Source of the DNA: Candidatus Bipolaricaulota bacterium
GTDB lineage: Bacteria; Bipolaricaulota; Bipolaricaulia; UBA7950; UBA9294
Assembly (NCBI GenBank): GCA_021129875.1
Contig: JAJOKK010000059.1
Coordinates: forward strand, 1-7,834
Direction: 5' to 3'
DNA length: 7,834 nt
Shown: piece after piece, positions 1-6,367 of the stretch
Position numbering within the stretch: the stretch's first letter is position 1
Layout of the letters: every line of letters begins with the position of its first letter
Position numbers and translations under genes: made by a program
The notes under the pieces: model-generated
The model's input: the letters and a program-made list of their open reading frames with translations, nothing else
Told to the model about the DNA's origin: nothing
Database searches by the model: none

Positions 1-22
1 AGGTTCGAGGTTCAAGGTTCGA
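1..22. repeat. Short heptamer tandem repeat, AGGTTCR x3
   Basis: Three consecutive 7-base units of the form AGGTTCR (R is G, A, G) open the window, and the array may continue upstream of position 1. Read on the minus strand the units become AACCTYG-like, which resembles the heptamers at 92-126 in opposite orientation. No gene covers this stretch. The function is unknown. Such short-period arrays are usually intergenic and prone to slippage. Confidence 0.7.
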
Positions 23-50
23 TGCATCTTGCTGCTGTCGGGCTCGATCT

Positions 51-72
51 TTAATCCCTTAATCCTTAAAAT
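51..72. repeat. Degenerate TTAATCC heptamer repeat
   Basis: TTAATCC occurs at 51-57 and 59-65, separated by one C, and is followed by the decayed unit TTAAAAT at 66-72. It lies between two better heptamer arrays in the same gene-free stretch and shares their 7-base period. It is short enough that chance is possible on its own. Confidence 0.45.
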
Positions 73-91
73 CTCTTGCTCTCATGCTTTT

Positions 92-126
92 AACCCAAAA
101 CTCAAAACCCAAAACTCAAAACCTAA
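92..126. repeat. Heptamer tandem repeat AACYCAA, five units
   Basis: Five 7-base units follow each other without gaps: AACCCAA and AACTCAA alternate twice, then AACCTAA ends the array. The alternation also makes a 14-base period. The array sits just past the 3' end of the minus-strand GNAT-like gene, so that transcript would read through a T-rich, G-rich tract here. No stem-loop terminator is visible. The array could mark the end of the transcription unit, but this is inference. Confidence 0.8.
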
Positions 127-145
127 AGCCGTCCCAAGCCGTCCG
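126..145. repeat. Direct repeat of a 10-mer, AAGCCGTCCS x2
   Basis: AAGCCGTCCC at 126-135 is followed directly by AAGCCGTCCG at 136-145, only 5 bases from the stop codon of the minus-strand gene ending at 150. It forms no convincing hairpin. It completes the picture of positions 1-149, which hold only short-period repeats and no supportable gene. Confidence 0.6.
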
Positions 146-149
146 TCGC

Positions 150-1022
150 TTACTCCACCGGGGTGCGCTCTAAGATCGTCCCCTTCTCCGCGCGTTCCAG
201 CAGGTGGAAGCTGCGTCCGGCTTCGTGGATGAACCCGGTGATCGTATACCCGCCGGAGAGCAACCGCTCAAACATGTCTCGTGTCTTCAACCGCCAATCC
301 CGCGCAAGCGGAAGGTCTTCCTCCCTCATCCGATCGAGATCGACCGGGATCTCGACCAGAATGATCCGGTTCGTGGGAGACTCCTCGAAACTGAGCAGCC
401 GACGCAGTCCGTTTGCGGCCGGTCTCGTCTTTGTCACCACTTCCATCTGATTCAGCCCGAGGTGAAAGTGGTGAGGGAGGCGTCCTTTGTCGATCACCTC
501 TGTCACCCGCAGGGAATCGATCCACCACTCGACCGTCAACCGGTCTGTTGCCAGACCGCGGTCGCGCGGGTCTTGCCGCACCCCGTACAGGTTCCGCTCG
601 TAGGTTGTCGCGATCGCGGCAAGCTTGTTGAATGCCATGTGCAGTTCCAGGCTTCGCAGAGGGTCGATCGGCCAGGTAATGAGCGACACTCCCTCCTTCC
701 CAGCCTCCTTCCGTTCGTGAAGCCGCAGTGCCCTGCCGACACCGCGGTTGCGGATCTCTCTCTTCACCCCGTGAAAGACTGTCTGTCGGCATCGGCAGGA
801 AGGGGCCCGTCTCTCCGGCCCGGCAAGGTCGATCAGGACGCCGCACAGCTCCGTTTGTTCAGGAGAGGTGTCGTCGCGCGCGCCAATGATCAATCCGCCG
901 CTCCGCTGAACAGCGACCATGAGCGGGATGGGGGCGACCACGACGCCGGAGATCTCCTGTTGCAGCTGTTCACAGAGGGATAACGCATGCGCGGAGGTCA
1001 GTCGTTCAATAGTGATCGCCAT
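150..1022 (-). CDS. GNAT-superfamily acetyltransferase-like protein, COG3375 type
   Basis: This 290-residue protein resembles the uncharacterised predicted acetyltransferases of COG3375. The N-terminal half shows the GNAT fold: a substrate-side strand with the GGLIIGA run (42-48), then the acetyl-CoA pyrophosphate loop of the R-x-x-G-x-G form at R91-G94-G96 followed by a basic helix. The family signature follows at 117-172: WPIDPL (117-122), an FN pair (131-132), NLYG (144-147), a DRL element (160-162) and WWIDSLRV (166-173). The C-terminal part has the family's VEIPVDLD strand (223-230), a WRLKTRDMFE helix (243-252) and a GY-x-ITGF strand (258-264). No signal peptide or membrane segment is visible, so it should be cytosolic. 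The substrate is unknown. The ATG overlaps the upstream gene's TGA as TGATG, and I see no Shine-Dalgarno sequence, so translation probably depends on re-initiation. It is the last gene of the series. Confidence 0.8.
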   Translation of the reverse strand: MAITIERLTSAHALSLCEQLQQEISGVVVAPIPLMVAVQRSGGLIIGARDDTSPEQTELCGVLIDLAGPERRAPSCRCRQTVFHGVKREIRNRGVGRALRLHERKEAGKEGVSLITWPIDPLRSLELHMAFNKLAAIATTYERNLYGVRQDPRDRGLATDRLTVEWWIDSLRVTEVIDKGRLPHHFHLGLNQMEVVTKTRPAANGLRRLLSFEESPTNRIILVEIPVDLDRMREEDLPLARDWRLKTRDMFERLLSGGYTITGFIHEAGRSFHLLERAEKGTILERTPVE

Positions 1023-3841
1023 CAGTATCGATAGCCGTGACTTGCGCCGACGTGAGCAGCGCGCTTGTCAGCGTACATTCTCCTGTCCGCCTCCTCCAAG
1101 ATCCCCTCGATCGAACGCTCGTCATTCGGCTTGCGCGTGCACAGGCCGATGCTCAGACCGATAGAGAGTTCGCCTAGGTGCAGGTCTCGCGACAGCTGCG
1201 CGATCCGCTCCTTCAGGCGCTGCACAACCTCATCAATCCCGCCAGCCGTCTCAGGCATGAGGATGAGAAACTCATCCCCGCCATAGCGGATCACGCGGTC
1301 CGCAGCGCGGACGCTCCTCTCGATCGTCCGCGCGACCGCGCGAAGGACCTCGTCCCCCTTGATGTGCCCCAACCGGTTGTTCACTGCACGGAACCCGTCC
1401 ACGTCGAGCATCATCAGCGATATCGGATGGCCGTACCGATCGGAACGATCGATCTCGAAGCGGATCACCTCGTTGAAGTAGTACCGGTTGTAGAGGTTGG
1501 TCAGCGGGTCGTGCACCGCCTGCTCCCGCAGCTGGTCTTGCGCCGCAAGGTTGGAGAGGGCGATCGCGGTCACATCGGCGATCGCCTCGAGCAGCTGACG
1601 ATCCTCATCGTCGAAGAAGTCCGGCTGCAGGCTCTCTACATCGACGACACCGAGCAGCCTCCCCGCAATCATCACCGGGACGGCCAGCTCAGCGCTGACC
1701 CCGGGGAACCCCTCGATGTAGCGCGGGTCGCTCGCCACATCACCCACCAGTGCGCACTCTTTGTTGGCCGCGACCCAACCGACGACCCCATCTTGGAATC
1801 CGAGCCTGGTACCCACAGAAAAGTTTGTCTGCCCGGCGGGCCTCTTGGTCCCGCAAATCACCAGCTCGTCCCCCTCGCGCAGCAATACGGTGCTGTGTTG
1901 GTAGTCGAACTGTTCGGCGAGGAAGGCGATGGTCCCATCGACCAGTCTATCGACGTCGGTCGCTGCGGCGAGCCGCTGGCCGAGCACGTGGATCCGCGAG
2001 AGGGATTCTCGCCGTCTGAGGTTGGAGAGCGCCACAGAGAGCTGACCGGCAAACGCAGTGAGGATTTCGAGGTCCTGCGCGTCGAACGCGGCGATCTTCC
2101 GGCTCTCCACGCTGATCGAGCCGAGCGAACCCTTCCTCTCGAGGATGGGGACAGCGGCCTCTGAACGTGTCGCCTTCACCCACTCCTTATACCGTCCGTC
2201 CTTCTGCACATCAGGGACGATAGCCGGTTCCTGATGTTCAATAACCCATCTTGCCAACCCTTTCCCGGTGAGCGGAACGCGCGTCTTCCGGTCCGGGACC
2301 GCTTCATCGGCAAGATCCCTCTGCATAGAGATCCCGTCGAGAGAGATCTCTGCCCCGTCTTTAAGCCAGATTGCACACAGATCATAACCCATATCACGCT
2401 GCAGACGATCAGCAGCGAGCGAGCACAAGGATTTGACCGTAGGGGTGCGGGCCAGCTGGCGACTGAACTCGGAAAGGTCGTGCAGCCTATCCTTCTGTTT
2501 TCGAAGCTGGCCCAGCTTGTAGATGCGCTCCACCGCGAGCGCGGCGAAGTTGACCAGGGTCGCCACCGAAGCGAGGGAGTCCTCTGTGGGGGCCGCCCGA
2601 TCGAGCGGGTCGTCGACCGATATATGCCCGATGACCCCTTTCTCCCCTTTGAGAGGGAATAAGAGGAAGTCATCCTTGTGCCACCCGTCTACAACAACGG
2701 TCCCGCTGAGCCCCAGCTCAAGGTTCCACGGAATCCGATCGTGGGGAATGTAGTAGGCCGCGCCCAGACTGAACTGCTCTGTAAACGCCATTCTACGCTC
2801 TTTGGGCGACATCCCTTTGCGCGAGCGTAGAGAGGCAGTCTCTTCTTCTGTCAGTCCAGAGGAGAGGATCTTGTACACCACCCCTGAGCGCGGCTCGGCG
2901 ACGGAGAGATCGTAGAGCGAGACGGCCGCCCGCCGGAACCCCCCGTGTTCGGTTATCCCGTCGAGGACGAGCTGGAGGATGCGGTCGATATCCTCCTCAG
3001 CAAGGATCGCCTCCCCGAGCGAGAGGACCGTCTGTTGCAACCGCGCCAGCCGCTGCTCAGCAGTGACATCGCGCACCACCCCTTCGACCACCATGCCGGA
3101 AGCTGTTTCGATCAACCGGCTGAAGACTAGCCCGTTAAACGTCCCCCCGTCCTTCTTGTGGAAGGTGTAGACGGATCTCGGCTCGGCGACATCGACCCAC
3201 CCGTCTATCCTTGCGGAGAGACGGGTGAGGAACCGTTCTCTCTCTTCAGCAATGACGAACTCCCCTGCATGATGGCCGATTACATCCTCTTTGGCGTAGC
3301 CGCCGAGATCGAGCAGGTACCGGTTGATATAGGTGAATACGCCGCTTTCAACGTCGACCTCACCTATCCCGACCGGGACATCTTCGACCAGCTGTCTGTA
3401 GTGCGATCGTTCCTTTTCCAGGGACACTGAGAGCCGGCGATGCTCGCGGGCACGGATGAGCACCTCGCACAGCTGCTCGATCTCGACCGACCGGTCATCG
3501 CCCGGGCGGTCACCGACCGGGCACCTCAAGAAGTAATCGGCTTCTGGGGTCGACTGGTGAGGTCCGTTCTCCTTGCGCGCGGGATCAGTGATGACCGCGA
3601 TCCCTGCCTGCGGGGCGAGCTTGCGCATCCGGTCGATCGTTTCGCTGCCGACGGGGCCGGAGCACGCACTGTCGAGGATTATCAGATCGAACTCCGCCCA
3701 CACCAGGGCTGTGGTAAGGGTCTCATCCTCGCTGGTCGCTACTGTCTGCCACGAAAGGTTTGTAAGTATCTGTTGCAGCGACGAGAGGAGCTTGCGGTCG
3801 TCTCCGACTATGAGGACCCGTCCCACCGCTTTGTCCACCAC
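1022..3841 (-). CDS. Sensor diguanylate cyclase: degenerate receiver-PAS-GAF-GAF-GAF-GGDEF
   Basis: This 939-residue cytosolic protein is predicted to make c-di-GMP from two GTP in response to signals sensed by its N-terminal domains. Order: receiver-like (about 8-130), coiled linker, PAS (about 145-262), GAF1 (about 275-440), GAF2 (about 455-608), GAF3 (about 618-765) and GGDEF (about 775-930). The cyclase domain looks active. D813 and D815 sit in LDVDGF, and N821 and D830 match the guanine-binding Asn and Asp of PleD. GGDEF is at 854-858, and the inhibitory RxxD site (R845-D848) lies exactly five residues before it. The receiver keeps the phospho-acceptor position (D57) and T85. It has lost one acidic-pocket residue (G13 before D14), and the conserved Lys is replaced (RCP at 106-108), so it probably does not work as a normal phospho-receiver. 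No membrane segments are seen. The start is GTG, with AAGGTGG six bases upstream and only 13 nt after era. The GAF ligands cannot be told from sequence. Confidence 0.93.
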   Translation of the reverse strand: MVDKAVGRVLIVGDDRKLLSSLQQILTNLSWQTVATSEDETLTTALVWAEFDLIILDSACSGPVGSETIDRMRKLAPQAGIAVITDPARKENGPHQSTPEADYFLRCPVGDRPGDDRSVEIEQLCEVLIRAREHRRLSVSLEKERSHYRQLVEDVPVGIGEVDVESGVFTYINRYLLDLGGYAKEDVIGHHAGEFVIAEERERFLTRLSARIDGWVDVAEPRSVYTFHKKDGGTFNGLVFSRLIETASGMVVEGVVRDVTAEQRLARLQQTVLSLGEAILAEEDIDRILQLVLDGITEHGGFRRAAVSLYDLSVAEPRSGVVYKILSSGLTEEETASLRSRKGMSPKERRMAFTEQFSLGAAYYIPHDRIPWNLELGLSGTVVVDGWHKDDFLLFPLKGEKGVIGHISVDDPLDRAAPTEDSLASVATLVNFAALAVERIYKLGQLRKQKDRLHDLSEFSRQLARTPTVKSLCSLAADRLQRDMGYDLCAIWLKDGAEISLDGISMQRDLADEAVPDRKTRVPLTGKGLARWVIEHQEPAIVPDVQKDGRYKEWVKATRSEAAVPILERKGSLGSISVESRKIAAFDAQDLEILTAFAGQLSVALSNLRRRESLSRIHVLGQRLAAATDVDRLVDGTIAFLAEQFDYQHSTVLLREGDELVICGTKRPAGQTNFSVGTRLGFQDGVVGWVAANKECALVGDVASDPRYIEGFPGVSAELAVPVMIAGRLLGVVDVESLQPDFFDDEDRQLLEAIADVTAIALSNLAAQDQLREQAVHDPLTNLYNRYYFNEVIRFEIDRSDRYGHPISLMMLDVDGFRAVNNRLGHIKGDEVLRAVARTIERSVRAADRVIRYGGDEFLILMPETAGGIDEVVQRLKERIAQLSRDLHLGELSIGLSIGLCTRKPNDERSIEGILEEADRRMYADKRAAHVGASHGYRY

Positions 3842-3847
3842 CTGCTA

Positions 3848-3854
3848 CCACCTT
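3848..3854 (-). promoter_or_regulatory. Ribosome binding site for the diguanylate cyclase
   Basis: On the minus strand AAGGTGG lies six bases before the GTG at 3841-3839, and its upstream edge adjoins the era stop codon TAG (3857-3855). This supports the GTG start, which puts the receiver-like VLIV strand at the usual distance from the N-terminus. Confidence 0.75.
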
Positions 3855-4754
3855 CTATCGGTCAGAACCTATACCGGTCAGCTGTTCGATCTCTTGGTCG
3901 TCCTTGATCCACCCTTTACGAACCTTCACTGTCAGTTCGAGGAAGACGCGCGCTCCGAGGATCGATTCGATTCTGATGCGTGCCTTCGTCCCGATCTGTT
4001 TAATCATACTCCCCTTTCTACCGATTATTATACCTTTGTGGGACTCACTGTCCACTATAATCTCCGCTCCGATCTCCAGGAGCCCGTCTGCGCGCTCGTC
4101 GATCGACCGGACCCGAACGGCGCTGGCGTAAGGGACTTCTTGGAAGGTCCTGCGAAAGATCCCCTCGCGGATGATCTCACTTATCAGGAATCCCTCGGAA
4201 TGATCGAGCTTGACGTCGGCGGGGAAAATCGGCGCCCCTTCCGGGAGGTAGGTGATGACCATGCGCAACACCTCTTCGAGGTTCTGCCGTTTGTAGGCCG
4301 AGAAAGGGATCAGCTCGGCGAACTCCATCGCGGTTTCGTAGGCGAGGAGCGTCTCGGCAAGGGCGTTCTTGCGGGCGAGGTCGATCTTGTTCACCAAGAG
4401 GAAGATCGGACAGTCCCGTTCGGCGAGCTTGGGAAAGAGGTCTCGGTCGTAATCACTCACCCTTCCCCACGGCTCGACCATGTACAGAAGGAGGTCGAGG
4501 CCGCGCAGGGAGCGGAACGCCTCCCGGAGGATCTGCTGGCTCAACCGGTCACGGCGACGATGGAGGCCGGGGGTGTCGACGAAGACGATCTGCGCCTCGT
4601 CAATCGTGTGGATGCAGCGAATGCGGTTGCGGGTCGTCTGCGGTTTTGGGGAGGTGATCAATAGCTCCTCGCCGATCACCGCGTTCAAGAACGTCGACTT
4701 GCCGACGTTCGTCTGCCCCAACACCCCGACGAGGCCGGATTTAAACGATCCCAT
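3855..4754 (-). CDS. era: GTPase Era (16S rRNA / 30S subunit assembly)
   Basis: Era is a Ras-like GTPase that binds the 3' end of 16S rRNA through a KH domain and checks 30S subunit maturation. At 299 residues this one has the usual full length. GTPase motifs are all present: G1 GQTNVGKS (13-20), G2 with PQTTR (38-42), G3 DTPG (60-63), G4 NKID (122-125) and G5 SAY (152-154). The C-terminal type-2 KH domain has its GRKG loop at 245-248 within a GIII-GRKG-SMIK context. The P-loop has Q-T where most Era proteins have R-P, a mild oddity that leaves the Lys and Ser intact. The ATG lies 14 nt inside the end of hutH and has a strong GGAGGTG ribosome site. Its usual companions (rnc, ybeY, recO, dgkA) are absent here, and it sits between hutH and a diguanylate cyclase. 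Identification is secure. Confidence 0.97.
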   Translation of the reverse strand: MGSFKSGLVGVLGQTNVGKSTFLNAVIGEELLITSPKPQTTRNRIRCIHTIDEAQIVFVDTPGLHRRRDRLSQQILREAFRSLRGLDLLLYMVEPWGRVSDYDRDLFPKLAERDCPIFLLVNKIDLARKNALAETLLAYETAMEFAELIPFSAYKRQNLEEVLRMVITYLPEGAPIFPADVKLDHSEGFLISEIIREGIFRRTFQEVPYASAVRVRSIDERADGLLEIGAEIIVDSESHKGIIIGRKGSMIKQIGTKARIRIESILGARVFLELTVKVRKGWIKDDQEIEQLTGIGSDR

Positions 4755-6276
4755 CTGCCACCTCCCCTTCTCCGACGGCCTTCGCCAGCCGGTTCATCTC
4801 CGGGGCGAGGAAACGGTCCTGATCGAATGGGGCGGCGATCGCGCGGACCCGCGCATGGAGCCTCCTCGTCGCCTCCCCCAGCCCGCCCGCTCCCTGCAAA
4901 TCGATCGCCTGCGCTGCGCACAGGTACTCGATCGCCACGATCTGCTCCAGGTTATCGATGATCTTGAGCCCCTTACGCCCGGAGATGGGGGCGAGGCTGT
5001 TATGATCTTCTTTCCCGCCTGAGGTGGGGATCGAATCGACGATTGCGGGGTGGCACAAGACCTTGTTCTCGCTCACCAGTGCGGCGGCTGTGTACTGAAC
5101 GAGCATCAGACCGGAATTGACCCCGCCCTCTTTCACCAGAAAGAGCGGGAGGCCGCGGCTCGGACTGGTGAGGAGCTTGTCGATCCGCCGCTCAGCGATG
5201 CTCCCCACCTCGGCGAGGGCCATTGAGGCCGTCTCCAGCGCCAACCCGAGGATCTGCCCGTGAAAGTTCCCTCCAGAGACGACCGCAGCGGCTGTTCCGT
5301 CGGGCAACACACCACCGCTGGATGATGGATCGCTCGCAAAGATGAGCGGGTTGTCGGTCGCTGCGTTGATCTCAATCTTAAGCTTCTCCTCGAGAAAGGA
5401 GAGCGCTTCCACCGCCGGGCCGAGGACCTGCGGAATGCAGCGCAGGCTGTAGGCATCCTGCACGTCCCCTTGTGCGCTGTCTACGAGGCTGCTCCCATTC
5501 AGGAGGGCACGGATCCGGCGGGCTATCTCCACCTGGCCGGGGTGAGGGCGACCCTGGTGCAGCCGCTCGTCGAATGGGGCGGTGAATGCGCGCAGCCCCT
5601 CCAGGGAGAGGGCCGCTGCTGCGATCGCATTCTCCAGCAGGCGCCGCCCGCGCACCGCTACGCGGAAGGCGAGCGCGCTCATGAACTGCGTCCCATTCAG
5701 CAGGGCGAGCCCTTCTTTCGGGGCAAGGGTGAGTGGGGGGCGATCGATCAGGGCAAGGGCCTGCTCGCCGTCGACCCTCTCTCCGTCATGGACTGCCTCG
5801 CCTTTCCCGAGCAGGACGAGGGCAAGGTGGGCGAGTGGGGCAAGGTCCCCGGAGGAGCCGACCGATCCCTGCATGGGGATGCACGGATAGACCCCTTTGT
5901 TCATGAGGTCGATCAGATAGGCTATCGTCTGGAAACGGATGCCGGAGTTCCCCTTAAGGAGCGAGTTGATGCGGAAGAGGAGGACCGTCCGTACCCCCTC
6001 TTCAGGCATGAGGTCCCCCACCCCGACAGCGTGGGAGAGGATGATGTTCCGCTGCAACTCCTGCAGGCGATCGGTGGGGATCGATTCGTTGCTCAGCCGC
6101 CCGAACCCAGTGTTGATCCCGTAGATCGGTACTTCCGCCGTAACGACCCGCTCCACAGCCTGTTGGGCAAGCTCGACCCGCACACGCGCGCACCTGCTTG
6201 CAGTGACCTCTTCCCCAGCAAAGACGATCCGTTGCGCCCGGTCGAGCGTCAGATTGTTCCCGTCCAGTTCGATCAT
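4741..6276 (-). CDS. hutH: Histidine ammonia-lyase (histidase)
   Basis: HutH removes ammonia from L-histidine to give urocanate, the first step of histidine degradation, as a cytosolic tetramer. The 511-residue length is normal. The electrophilic MIO cofactor forms from an internal tripeptide, seen here as S141-S142-G143 in GSVG-SSGD-LAPLAH; most family members have ASG. Other active-site elements are intact: YGINTGFG (52-59), the histidase-type SH pair (81-82) in LSHAVGVG, LLNGTQ (192-197), the YSLRC run (276-280), the SGGNFHG block (334-340) and the KEDH run with E423. The SH pair and Glu favour histidine over phenylalanine or tyrosine as substrate. The ATG has GGTGA five bases upstream. 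The stop codon lies 14 nt inside era. It is transcribed divergently from hutI across a 91-nt region. An aromatic-lyase activity cannot be wholly excluded, but hutI next door argues strongly for histidase. Confidence 0.96.
   Translation of the reverse strand: MIELDGNNLTLDRAQRIVFAGEEVTASRCARVRVELAQQAVERVVTAEVPIYGINTGFGRLSNESIPTDRLQELQRNIILSHAVGVGDLMPEEGVRTVLLFRINSLLKGNSGIRFQTIAYLIDLMNKGVYPCIPMQGSVGSSGDLAPLAHLALVLLGKGEAVHDGERVDGEQALALIDRPPLTLAPKEGLALLNGTQFMSALAFRVAVRGRRLLENAIAAAALSLEGLRAFTAPFDERLHQGRPHPGQVEIARRIRALLNGSSLVDSAQGDVQDAYSLRCIPQVLGPAVEALSFLEEKLKIEINAATDNPLIFASDPSSSGGVLPDGTAAAVVSGGNFHGQILGLALETASMALAEVGSIAERRIDKLLTSPSRGLPLFLVKEGGVNSGLMLVQYTAAALVSENKVLCHPAIVDSIPTSGGKEDHNSLAPISGRKGLKIIDNLEQIVAIEYLCAAQAIDLQGAGGLGEATRRLHARVRAIAAPFDQDRFLAPEMNRLAKAVGEGEVADGIV
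4759..4765 (-). promoter_or_regulatory. Strong ribosome binding site for era inside hutH
   Basis: Minus-strand GGAGGTG stands four bases before the era ATG (4754-4752) and lies wholly within the last codons of hutH. It is a near-perfect anti-16S match. Era can therefore be translated independently of, or coupled to, ribosomes finishing hutH. Confidence 0.8.
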
Positions 6277-6281
6277 TCACT

Positions 6282-6286
6282 TCACC
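6282..6286 (-). promoter_or_regulatory. Ribosome binding site for hutH
   Basis: Minus-strand GGTGA lies five bases before the hutH ATG (6276-6274). It is a modest but well-placed Shine-Dalgarno match and supports this start, which gives the N-terminal MIELDGNNLT sequence typical of the family. Confidence 0.6.
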
Positions 6287-6307
6287 GATCCTCAATCTTC
6301 TCTTTAA

Positions 6308-6335
6308 GTTATGCTGCTTGGCACGCCTATTGCAA
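6308..6335 (-). promoter_or_regulatory. Possible hutH promoter sharing its -35 with hutI
   Basis: Read on the minus strand, TTGCAA (6335-6330) is followed after 16 bases by CATAAC (6313-6308), a 4-of-6 match to a sigma70 -10. A start near 6301 would give a leader of about 25 nt that contains the GGTGA ribosome site. An alternative -10, TATAGT at 6356-6351, matches better but has no well-spaced -35. The call is tentative. Confidence 0.35.
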
Positions 6336-6358
6336 ACCCGTCGTTCGCTTACTATACT
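6330..6358 (+). promoter_or_regulatory. Sigma70-type promoter for hutI
   Basis: TTGCAA (6330-6335, 4 of 6 to TTGACA) and TATACT (6353-6358, 5 of 6 to TATAAT) are separated by exactly 17 bases. The transcription start is expected at about 6364-6368, at or just before the hutI ATG at 6368. This favours that ATG over the in-frame upstream one at 6311, which would lie upstream of the promoter. No operator palindrome was recognised apart from the TTGCAA hexamer itself. Confidence 0.65.
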
Positions 6359-6367
6359 CGATCGGGC

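Noticed and set aside
14..32. Possible hairpin around the GATGCATC palindrome near position 25
   Set aside because: The outer stem is only four base pairs and lies in repeat sequence, with no T-tract. It is not a convincing terminator.
127..150. Rho-independent terminator after the GNAT-like gene
   Set aside because: The G+C-rich tract is a direct repeat, not an inverted one. The T-rich run beyond it lacks a stem, so no terminator is called.
29..232. Small plus-strand open frame at the left end
   Set aside because: About half of it is the heptamer repeat region and the rest is antisense to the GNAT-like gene. The peptide is simple and repeat-derived.
1178..2164. Plus-strand open frame of 328 codons opposite the GAF2-GAF3-GGDEF region
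   Set aside because: It is antisense to well-conserved domains and has no visible family motif or ribosome site.
3573..4664. Plus-strand open frame of 363 codons opposite era and the start of the cyclase
   Set aside because: It spans parts of two real genes in antisense and shows no domain of its own.
6311..6367. Longer hutI form starting at the ATG at 6311
   Set aside because: The extra 19 residues cover the TTGCAA/TATACT promoter, are not family-like, and have no ribosome site.
6277..6367. HutC, HutP or catabolite-repression operator in the hutH-hutI region
   Set aside because: I found no long dyad or known operator consensus there. The TTGCAA hexamer is the only palindrome of note and is explained as a -35 element.
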